Notes under the pieces: generated by a model
The model's database searches: none
What the model was told of the DNA's origin: nothing
Seen by the model: only the letters and a program-made list of their open reading frames with translations
Assembly (NCBI GenBank): GCA_963576565.1
Contig: OY755042.1
Coordinates: 13,680,262 to 13,744,261, forward strand
DNA length: 64,000 nucleotides
Origin: Aspidapion aeneum
Taxonomy: Eukaryota > Arthropoda > Insecta > Coleoptera > Brentidae
Reading direction: 5' to 3'
Translations under genes and position numbers: made by a program
Part shown: piece after piece, positions 21,201-33,200 of the stretch
Layout of the letters: each line of letters begins with the position of its first letter
Position numbering within the stretch: the first letter of the stretch is position 1

Positions 21201-24200
21201 ACCTAACCCAACCTAACCCAACCTAACCCAACCTAACCCAACCTAACCCAACCTAACCCAACCCAGCCCAACCTAACCCAACCTAACCCAACCTAACCCA
21301 ACCTAACCAAACCTAACCTACCTATTGTTAATAAATATAGTAAAAGCTGTTAGGTTTATGTCCAGGGGGTAACCATTGTCCATAATCGTCGGAAATCGAG
21401 TTAGGATTAGTGTATGCGACCATAAACATTGAGTGGCGAGTGAGTGTTTGGTCTTCAATTTTTTTAGGGAAATTTTTCAAAATCTTTTTTTGCGCACTCT
21501 GGGCACCCTAATAAACCGTAATCTGATCACCCTAATCCATCGCAATCAAAGAAAATGGGTAATCGAAGTGTCACAAATTTTTTGTTGGTTTCTATTCTTC
21601 TTTTATATTATGTAGGACAAAATTATTAATTAAACTAAGTGACCTTATTAAGTAAGACAGCATGATAGTCAAATGACATTAGAAGGACATAAACATATGA
21701 TACCGGCCTGTAGACCGGTCGCGGTGGTCATATAATAATAAATATATACTTTCGCGATGAAAGACCAAAATTTAACTTAAAATTACTGTAAAGTCCGCAA
21801 AAAACATTAAATTTATCGAAATTTATAAAAACATAGATCAGTGTGTGTAACAATTCATCAAGATGTATGCAACTCGACCGTGACATGTCAAAAGTTTGGT
21901 TCGAAAAAACAAAAACAACTGGATAAAAATCGGTATGTAAGCATTTAAAAAGAAATCATTTTTAAGAAAATCAAATACTTTTTGTTAATTTTCATGCAAT
22001 GCAAAAAAAAGTGCGGGGAAGTGACACTTTCTGAATCAAAATGTGTGAGGGTAAAATCGCACGGTCGCAGAAAAAACTATCTATCGTGACGCTACTGAAC
22101 TTTCTCGTGTTTTAGGAAAAACTATCCGTCAAGACGACTTACCCATGAAATGTTGTTTTTTTATGGATTTTTTTTCTTCTTTTGCACAAAAAACAATTTT
22201 GGACCATGTTTAAACTCAAATAGTTACTTCTAAACTTGTTTTTAAACGTTTTAAGATTTCTTTTTGTAATATTCCCGCACAAAATTCAAAAAAAATCATT
22301 TCCGTACTTAGACAACATTGTCTATCAGTTTTCCCTGTATACACGGACTAACAGGTAGAATCACTCAAAATACGGCAGGTGGATTAAAGGTAGCCAGCTG
22401 CTTTTCTGTCGCACTTATGCCGTCAGTGTGAAAGAGATAAAAGTACCCTTATATTATCTAGGGTATTATTAGCATGCAAAATCACCCTATCTTTGTCCGT
22501 TTCACATGTTCAATAATGTCTATCTCTGTTTTTATTGTAAAAGAAATACCCGACCATAGGAACCAAATTGGATAGGGTCAATAAAAAATGCCTTGTCTTT
22601 CCGTCTCTAACGCCCTTTTAGGGCGTTATACAACTCAATGGTATAAACCCTTCCTATTTTCAAAAGAAGATATCGTCGGCGATCTGACTGGTGCAAGCCG
22701 GTTTTTTTACAGGAGGGAATATAAATAGCAGATATTCTCGCCCGCAGCAACTGGTAGAGTTGACAGCAGATATTGTTTTTCTTTTATAAAGTAAACAAGG
22801 ATTTAATTTGCAGTTAGCAGTCCATTTTACCATGTGAGCAATGAATTCCTAGCGCTATTTGCATAAAATATCTACTAATATTTAAAAAAAAATCACTTAG
22901 CAGATTGTCAGATCGCCGACGATATGAATTCGAGGAACTATACTTAAACTAAGCATCAAAAATAGGAAATCTCCAAATATAAAAAATATCTCTGGAAAAA
23001 TTTTGAGGTAGGTATATAACTTAAACTTTTTAATAAAAATAATTGTTAAGGTATTTTCTACAAGAACCTGTTTTAAAAAGCTTTTCTGTCTGATAAAATA
23101 AAATGTAGAATATTAAAATTTTAATAACTTAATTAAAAAAGTTAAATTTACAGCAGTAAAAAAATAAAACACTAACATGAAATTTGCACAAACAACCATA
23201 AAAATAAAAATATAAACATGACTGCAAATAAAAAATTAACTATTACACCACAAATTCATTAACAATTTAAAAACTCACTTATATTATAGGGTTCTATATT
23301 GCAAAATAATTTGAAGCACTCTTTTTTATAAAGTTGGTTTCAGATACTTTTTAGCTTATTGGGAAGTTTATCAAAAAATTTGATAGCAGCATACTGTGGA
23401 CTCAGGAGTAACAGTTAATCTATGTTTTGGGTATATATACATGTTTTCTTTATTTCTGGTATGAAACTTTCTAGTGCATTCATATTTGCTAAAAAGAAGT
23501 GAGTTTTTTTAAAGTACAGCAGGCACTCCAAGATATAGACACCTAAAACAGTTAATAGGTTGTTATCCCTAAAATGACCTCTACAGGATGCGTAGGGTTG
23601 AATTCCTATCAATAATCGAATAACCCGTTTTTGTATGATAAATACATCATTTATATGACTGCTATTTCCCCAGAGCAGTATGCAGTATTTTAATTGTGAG
23701 TAAAATATGCCGTAGTAGATAGATTTTATAGAGTTGTGGCGCCTTAAAGTTCTACACAATACTCTAATCGCATAGCATGCCCCGGAGAGTTTTTTGCATA
23801 ATTCCCTTATATGTGTAAAGAAGTTTAAATCCTTATCAAGAGTCACCCCCAATACCTTAGCGTGATTTTCAAAATTTAGTTTCTCACCTTCAAAGATAAT
23901 GTTTGTGGGAATATAAATGCCAATATTAGAAACAACAACTGCCTTTGTCTTTTCTGTCTTCAGAATGAGCTGGTTGTGAAAACAGTATTCAGAGACTCTA
24001 TCAAGTACTTCGATACATTTTTCACTAATGTTTTCACCACGATAAATTGGTATTATTGCATTGGAATCATCTGCATAATTAGCCAAAAAATTTGGATCTT
24101 TAACAATATCTTGTAAATCGGTAATAAAAAGGAGGGGACCAAGAATACTTCCCTGTGGAACTCCAGTTTTTATAAAGTTTACATTAGATAAGATTCTATT

Positions 24201-27200
24201 ACTGTTGTTGTTAATCGTAACTTGTTGTGGTCTTTCCTTTAAATATGAGTCTAATAATTCCAAAGCTTTACCCCTAACCCCGTATGTAGGTCAAAAATCG
24301 TATTCCGTGAGAGGATTGTGGAAGATTTTTTAAAACTAACCTAGGTCGATTGATAATAGATCTCACAATTTTAGGTCACCGGGTGTTTGCCTCTATTTTG
24401 TAGGAGGGTGAACCGTCATAAATCGAATATGACGGCTTTTTTTAGTTTTCTTTGCACAAGCATAGGCTTATAATAATTTTCGCTAAATTAGTTCTCCAGA
24501 AAAACTGCTAATAAATTTTTTATTTGCCAGAGGACACCAATTCATAAAGTGAAGACATAAGCTTTCCATTGAGTTATGATTTATTCATATTAAAACAGCA
24601 ATTTAATTGTCGTTTTAACGAACTTTATACCTCAAGAACTAAAAGAAAAATGTTATTTTTTTTAATATTAATTTTTTTTTTAAATTCAAGATTGAGTAAA
24701 AAAGTTTTGGATTACGCTCGATAGATTAGTGATGGATGGTTAAGTTTCCGGATTTTTACCTTCAAATTTGAGTAGCAGGGCCTGTGTAACGTTACAAATC
24801 CAAGATGGCAGCTTCATTCTATTTTTTAACAAACCTTGGCTTACAACTTTCGCTAAATTAGTTCTACAGAGGAAGTGTAAAAAGGCTTTTTATTTGCTGA
24901 AAATAGAATATTTATTATTATTATATATATTATTAGCAAAGTATTTGCCTTTGTATCTTCAAAACTAAAAACTATATAATTTTTTTGTGTAAAGAAAGAA
25001 TACTAAATTTTTTTAAACAAATAATCCTTTGTTAGTTTCCAAGATATAAAACTAATTGCAAACATAAAACTTTTTTACAGTTTTTCTGTAAAATTATTTT
25101 AGCGAAAACTATAAGCCAAAGTTTGTAAAAAAATGGATTTATGACGTCATATTATAGGCATATGTTCTATTGCAAACAAATAATAACCCATACAATTTTT
25201 CTTTAAAATTGATGTGGCAAAAGTTAAAAGCAGAAGTTTGTGAAAAAACGCATTCGTGGATTTATCACGTGATACTCAAAGAAGCGTTGACACAGGAATT
25301 TTTTGTCTCTTTGGAATTGGCTATAATTTTAGTATGTTACAGATCTTGACCGAAAAATGTTAAATGAGTATAAAAATAACTTAGTAAATGCCTAAAGACA
25401 AAGTCACTTAAAATGTCATTCTTGTCAATTTATTTGATAATATACGGGGAGTAGTCATTTAATTTATGTTTGCACTATTACCGAACAAATAAAATTGACT
25501 TCAGCTGTTTTAAGCTATTTTGCGTATTGCAAAAATTAATTTATTCAATATTTTGTAACAAAACACAGCATAAAGAATAATAATATATTAAAAAGGGCAA
25601 TATGGGATACTTACTTTTATAGGCTTATTTATCTTATTAAATGATTACCATTGCGTCCGTCATTTGGAATTAAGTTGACTAGATATATTATTTTATTTTT
25701 CAGTTCAAGCGATTTACAACTCTATCATACTTTTATTTTTATTTGTGTAAAAAGTTGACCTTGCTTGGGTTACCTTAAAGTGGCAAAACGAGCGGGGCGG
25801 TTGTGTAATTTAGAATAAATATTTTTGTAAGACAAGTTTTATTTATTAAAATACTAACTAAGAGAGTACTTATTTAAAAAATAAAAAGTAGTAATAAAAA
25901 AATACATTTATAATAATTAAATTTAGTATTTACAAAATTTATAAAGAATAATACGGCGACCTAGTCATCGCTGTCGACTCTTCTACAAGCGCCAATTTCT
26001 TGCAAAGACAACATAAAATACAACTTTCTAGTGATAGTAACAAAAAATCTTTTTTTTTTCTGGCAAAATGGAGTAGGTTACTCTGTATAACAAGGTAACA
26101 CAACATTTTTTCCTCATAAAAAAACCCCGTTTTACCCCAAACCACCAGTTAAATTCAAACAAAAATCATACACAGTAAAAGGCTAAGTTTACATGCAACG
26201 CGTTTAATTATGAATAATACATAAACTCACTAATTGTTCAATGTAAACAAAGTTTGTAAAAAGTGTACTTACGGTCACAAAATGCGCATGCTATTTTTAC
26301 AATAAACAGCTCACAACATCGCATGTTGAGCAAAAACCAACTAAAGCTCAGCCGACCGGCACCAATCATATTGCAGAGAGTTAAACCAGTCATAGGGATA
26401 AAATATCTGATATTAAAAGGTTTTATTCTTGCCCAGTTTAGCTAAACCTGCGGTATCCCCGTACCCCATTTTGCCCCCCATTACCCTACTTAACTTTGTG
26501 CAATATAGACGGATCTCGGTTTCTCATAGACGTTTACTTGTTTCTAAGGCAGCAACAAGTAAATATTTTTGACAAATTGCTCAAAGTCTCAGATTTTCTA
26601 CTCATAAACAAGGTACCATAATATTTAAATTGCCGAAAAATAAGCTTTTGGCGAAAAATCTAAGGGAAAAATAATATTTTTGTTAGTAACTAGGTAAGTA
26701 TTTATTATATATTCAATATAAGAACATGTAAACGACCATCTTTGGTCGTTTTTTGTTTTTATTTTTTATTTTTTACTAAAAAAATGTATCCTGGGGCAAG
26801 TTCGCGGGGGCAAGATGACGAATAAAGAAGAGCTTGGAAAAAAAAATTGAACAAGAAAATAAAAAGAAAACTCATGGAAAAGTCTTAAAAGGTAAAAAGA
26901 AAGTTTTTAATGATTTTAACGAAAACCTACCAGAAACAAAAAAAGAACAACAAAAATATTTTTGTTCAGGGTACCAGGAACCATGGATTGAACCTCCAGT
27001 AGCGGACTGGATTAAATGTAGAAGGTGCGAGGGTTGGGGAATGAGGAGTTCACCTCAAATGAAAATGTGTCCTATGCGCCTAGTCGTCATCTTGCCCCAA
27101 TAGGCTCGTCAACTTACCCCGCTAGTGGGGCAAGATGAAGAAAATGCATTTTTTAAGATTTTTGTGGTATAGATGTTTAAGGTTTACATTTTTGTGTCTT

Positions 27201-30200
27201 TTTTTTTAAATTTGTTTGTAAACCAGAACATCTGTCTAACAGTTAAACGACGTTTTTTAGTCAAAACTGCGTTTGGGCATTTTCTAGGAAGCTTTAATCC
27301 TTAACATCGTCATCTTGCCCCGCTCTCCCCTACCAATCTGCGTTCAAGCCCCACCCCGGATTCATTTCTGGGTACGCGTCATTATTTTGATTTCAGATTA
27401 GTTTTCTTGTTTTATTACATCTCGAAAAATAAAATAAAATAAACAAATATAGAGGATCCATATTTCATACATAGGGGTTTCATATTGCACACCATCGGAC
27501 GTCAATTGGATAAAGTGCACTTTTCTACATTTTTGAAAACACCGAAAAATGTATTCATATTTTAAAGAAAAATAGTTTGTTATTAACAACCCAAAAATTA
27601 AAATACAGAACAAAATGAAGCTAATATACAGGGTTTCCCAGATAAAAATAACTACAATGGGTTTTATGGGGATCTCGTAAATGGACAATCAAACATACAA
27701 GGTTATTATGAGCAGATATATTTACAATAATTTTTGGAATAATAAATTATATTCAGTGGCGCACCTGAGAATATGCCCTGGGGGAGGGGGCTAGAGTCTT
27801 AGGGGGTCCGAGTATTTCGTGCTATTTTATTTTTTTATTATGTCAAAATGCCTAACAAAATTAGGCTTAGCGGTCCGGGCCCCAAGGCCACGCCTGTGTG
27901 CACCCGTGTTATATTATTATTCATAGTTAGGGCCTATCCTTAAATTACGTAACGCTCAAGATCGGAATGGGGTTTGGCTTTTCGTTACACTCAATGTTTT
28001 TGAAGTGTAAACTTCTTTAGGCGCGTTTAGCAGTTTTTGTGGGTAGTGAATTCAACTGAGCCGTCAGGCTCGGCTATGTAACGCTCATTCGGATGAAATC
28101 GGCTCAAGTCGACTAAATGTGAGAAACATTCAACGAGCGATATGATGATGCAGATGAAGGCCAATACACAGAAGAGTTCGGTTCGGTCCGCTTTGCAGAA
28201 TATGTTATGGGCCAGTAGTATTAATTTCGCCTTGTTGAAGTTTACACTTCTGCCGTGTGGTCTTAAGCACACACAATTTTTTTAATGTATTTTTTCTTGA
28301 AAATGCGTTACGAGGGAGGGAAAATGATCTAAAAATCCTGAATTTTTGCAATACGTAATTTAAGGACGTTCCATTAGGGGTAATTTGGCAAAAACAAAAT
28401 GGGGTTTCATATTCAGGCCATTTGGTCTAGTAAAAATCCACAGTTGTCATGTCTCCTTTAGGTTTTGTTCGGTCCAGTTTTTTTGTTTTAAGCCACTGGT
28501 AGATTTTGAAACATAAAGTAAAATCCTTGTTTCATTTTCAAATTTTTTCGACTATTGTGATTTTTTCGCATCTTTAACCGTTATAAAGAAAATCGCTGTT
28601 GCACCAAAGGCCGCTATTATCAAAACATTTTTTTTTTTTTTTTTTTTATTTGTCAAACACACTGTGTTTTTTTTTATTACAATCTAGTCAGTAAGACTAA
28701 TTAGCAATTTTGTTTTAACTTAATTTACTAGAAAAGTCAGATTTAAACTTAGGGTTCACTCAACAGTTCTCCCCGCTTTGTTTAGTCTGTAACTCACAAT
28801 TGTGTTGTGTTTATAGCATTATTTTGTTTTATGTGTAATTCACTTAGTTTACTAGCTCAAACGGCTTCACTCTTTTTAGTCGTCGAACTAGCATAGTATT
28901 GTCTAGAAGCTGAATTGCTTCCACATTCACATGCCGATGGAGTCTATCTTCATGGCTTTTTGCGTACTTTTTTATAGTCTCTGCTACAGTTTCGATTTTT
29001 AGATCTCGATGAAGGTCACTATTTCGAACGTACCAAGGTGCATTCACAATGTTTCTTAATACTTTATTTTGAAATCTCTGTACAACTAGAATGTTACTCT
29101 CTTTAGCACAACCCCATAGTTGAATACCGTATGTCCATACTGGTTTCAGTATTTGTCTATAAAGCAGTAACTTATTATGAATTGTTAAATTGGACTTCCT
29201 TCCAATTAGCCAGTTCATTTTTCTATACCTTATCTCAAGTTCTTCTTTTTTTTTCTTAACATGTGCTTTCCAGCGCAATTTGGTATCAAGTGTCATACCT
29301 AGATATTTTGCCTGATTCGAATATGGTACTGGAATGTTGTTAATTGTTATTTGTATGTGATTTATATTTTTGTTTGTAAAATCAACATGAATTGATTTGG
29401 TTTCATTTAATTTTATTCGCCACTTTGTGGTCCAACTGTGAATTTGGGTGACTGCATCCTGAAGTTTCTCTATGCATTTTTCAATAGATTTTTCTACCGT
29501 CAATAAACCAGTATCATCGGCAAATGTTGCTAAGTGACAATTTTCTGGCTTTGGGATATCACAAGTGAATAATAAGTATAGATAAGGGCCTAGTACGCTA
29601 CCCTGGGGCACGCCTGCTTGAATTTCTCTTAAATTTGAGTATGAGTCTTCCTGTTTTACTCTAAAATGTCTATCAGATATGTATGATTCCAAAATATCCG
29701 AATACTGTTTTGGCAGAAACCTTTTTAGTTTAAAATTAAGGCCTTCATGCCACACTTTGTCAAATGCTTGTGCTACATCTAGAAAAACTGCAGAACAAAC
29801 TTTTCCCTCTTCTAGTGCTTTTTCTATTATATTAGTAATTCTGTGTACTTGATCTATCGTGGAATGCTTGTCTCGAAAACCAAATTGATGAGATGGAATA
29901 ATTTCTTGTCTTTCTATGATGGGTTTTATTCTTTTAAGCAATAATTTTTCATAGAGCTTGGATATAATTGGCAGCAAAGATATTGGCCTGTAAGATGACA
30001 CGTCATGGAGTGGTTTTCCCGGTTTTGGAATCATGATAACTTCTGCAACTTTCCACAGTTTAGGTACGTACCTAAGCCTAAAAGACGCATTAATTAGGTT
30101 GCATAGTTTTACGATAGCTTTTCTGGGGAGTTGTTTTATGACTACCCCGTTAATAAGATCATACCCTGGGGCTTTTTTCGAATTAATATTTTTGATTTCT

Positions 30201-33200
30201 GTTAATATTTCTTTTGGTGATGTAAGCTTAATATGGTCCTCGATTTGATGGGGTTCATTTAAATGAAAGTGTTCATCTGGTGCTTCGTGGGGCTGAAATG
30301 TTTTTTCTAAATGACTTGCAAAAATATCTGCTTTTTCTTCGTTACTCCTTGCCCACTGGATGTTAGATTTTCGTATGGGTGGAATTTGGATAATTGGTCT
30401 TTTAAAATCTTTGGTTGCTTTCCAAAGGGAATAGTCGGTATTTTTATCATCTGTAAGCTCATTAAGAAAATGGTTAATAGATTCATTTTTTATTACTAGA
30501 ATTTCTCGCCTAATGCGCTGCGTCATGTTGTTGAGATTTGTTTTGTCCCGAGGATCACGGCTTTGTTGCCACTTTCTTCTTAGTTTCCTTTTTTCCAATA
30601 TAAGGTCTCTAATTTCCTTTGGATAGTTTTTTCCCTTAAAAATTCTCTTTGGTTTTGGACTGTTTTCCCAAGCTGCTTGTTGAATATTTGTAACAAAATA
30701 ATCAACTTCTTTATCGATTTGTTCTGGCGTTTGCAATGGTACTGATAGGTTTATTTTTTCTGACAGACTTTGTTTAAAACTAATCCAGTCAGTCAGTTTA
30801 TTAACTAGTGAGATATTTGCTTCTTCTTCTAAGAGTTAGAATAATAGGTGAATGATCTGAGTGTAAATCAAAACTTTCTTCTATATCTACAAAACTTAAA
30901 GATATATTTTTTACTATAAAAAAATCAATTAGATCTGGAATTTTTCCTGGATCTGTTGGATAGTATGTGGGCTTACCAGTTGATATCGGCTCACATTGAT
31001 ATTCACTAATAGCTTGCAAAAGTTCTTTTCCTTTAGAGTTCGTCAGTCTAGATCCCCAGTAGGTATTTTTTGCATTAAAGTCACCTCCAATTATAAAACG
31101 GTTTCCTAATTTTCTGAGAAAATTAAGATATTGATTTTTCTTTAGTAAGTGCCTTGGTGGTATATAGACAGCACTTATGACTAATGTATATGTTTTGGTT
31201 TTTACACTTACTAATGTAGCTTGAATCTCTATGGTTTTATATCCCATCTCCTCATAGTGTGATATATTTTCTTTAATTATTACAGCACTTCCCCCATGTG
31301 CAGTATTGCTAGGGTGAGTTGTATGATACACTTTATAACCTTTAAATTTAATGTGAGACTGGTTAGTGAAATGCGTTTCTGACACAAGACAGACGTCAAT
31401 TTTTTCTATGTCTAGAATAACTTGCAAGTCTTGCTGATGTTGCAAGAGACCATTGGCATTCCAAGCTAGGATTCTAAGATTACTGACCATTTTGAGGCAT
31501 ATTGGTAGCTCCGTTATTGCTACTTTCTAGTTTAGTTAATCGCTCATCAAGTTTGTTCAATTTCTCCAAAATTAATTGTAGTGTTTGTTCCATAGTATTT
31601 TGACTACTGATATTAATATCAGGTATAGTAGCTGTTGCTGCTACTTGGCTGTATGTCCTTGTCACAGAGTTTTGTGTGACTGTGTTTCTTGTCTGTTGGT
31701 TTTGTCTATTTGTACTCACGTTTGGTATGAGATTCGGTTTCTTAGGTTTATTTTTCAATTTTTGTATTTCCTTAGCAACAAGGCATCCTCTGTAGTTAGC
31801 AGGATGCTTGCCTCCACAGTGGATGCATTTTGGCTCAGATTCTTTTGGTTTGGGGCATTCTACAGTAAGATGTTTCCCCGGGCATTTTACGCAACGTGGT
31901 TCTTTAGCGCAATATTTTTGCGTGTGTCCATAAGATTGGCATCTTTTGCATTGAGGGACTAACTTTGAGGTTTTTAGTGCTTTTATTTCCACTTCAATCC
32001 CAAGGATACTGGAAATTTCAAAAATTTTGTTGATATCTTCATCGTGGCTGAATGTGAGCATAAACATGTTAAGAGGTTGTCTTGTTCTCCATTTAAGTTT
32101 GTTGCTGGCCTCCAGTGCCTTAAAACCTTTTTTTTGTAGATCAGCTACAATTTTTTGTGGGTCACATGAGAAGTGTAGCCTATTCGCTATTACTCTAATT
32201 GGCCTTATTTGTTTGTTTTCGTATGAGTGCCATTGATGCTTTATTTCATTAAGCATTTTAGTAACCAGCCGATAGCTGTCTGCGTCTTGTACATTTATTT
32301 TAATATTTTCGTTATTTAAAACTTTTATTTTAACTCCTTGTATGATATTTAACTTTTCATAAATATCATTAAAATTATTTACGCCATTTACCATAATCGG
32401 TGGAGGTAATGGAGCTTTTTTAACCTTAGTTGGGGGTTCTTCATTTTGTGTTTTATTGGAGGGCTCTCCAGTGCCCGAGCTTTGTTGTGGTGGTGAGAGT
32501 GAAGTATCCATTCGACGTTTTTTCCAACCTTTTCCTTTTTGTCTGATCCACTCAGTTTCTCTTGCCAGATCGTCCTCATCAGTAATGTAGTCCATGTCAG
32601 ACTCTTCTTTTTTAGTGACTTTTGTCTCTAAATCTGCAAATTTTCTTTGCATACTTTCCAGTTGACTTCGGAGATAATCCACTTGTATACTAAGTGAATT
32701 TTTTTCGTTTTGGGATTTTTTCCATTCGCTATATAAAACTTCTTCATTTTGTGTTCTAGCATGGCTATCCTGAAATAATTCGGCATTATCCATTTTTTCT
32801 TGATTTTGTTTGGGCTTTTCGCTAATTTTTAAAACAAGTTTCACAGGTGATGGTACACTTTTTTTGCTTTTAAACATGATATATTATTTATAATACACAT
32901 TGTATATAGATTCTCAACACAGGTATCTCGCGCGCGATGTTTTTTGTAAACAAAACAAACTCCGACTTTGACCTCGTTAGCACTATCATGCAGGTACGAT
33001 GCAATATAACCGTACTGAACTGCGATCGATTGAATACTATTATCAAAACATAAAACGCGCCAGTATGACAGATATCTATGAGCATGAAGTTAGCGAAGCA
33101 CCCATCGCAAATCGAATCGCGACTAGGTGGATAATTTGCCGTTAATTAGTCGTGAATTAGTTGTGGAAAAATTAATTTTGTCGCTCTTATTTTTGACTTT

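Larger units (their letters stand above)
28629..33036 (-). mobile_element. jockey-type non-LTR retrotransposon, full length
   Basis: 4.4-kb element within tinman intron 1, in the same orientation as the gene. It is bounded by a perfect 15-bp target duplication CTATTATCAAAACAT (28614-28628 and 33037-33051). The 3' end has an AATAAA signal (28643-28648 as TTTATT) and a poly(A) tract adjoining the duplication. 5' leader (33036-32878), ORF1, overlapping ORF2 and 3' UTR are all present. ORF2 has one frameshift. The intact duplication and frames indicate a fairly recent insertion. Confidence 0.95.

Noticed and set aside
28027..28272. 81-codon minus-strand frame
   Set aside because: Lies entirely in repeat W, which occurs three times with different indels, so it is not a gene.
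31585..32236. Plus-strand frames opposite jockey ORF1
   Set aside because: Antisense of the zinc-knuckle-bearing ORF1, with cysteine-rich sequence only by complementarity.
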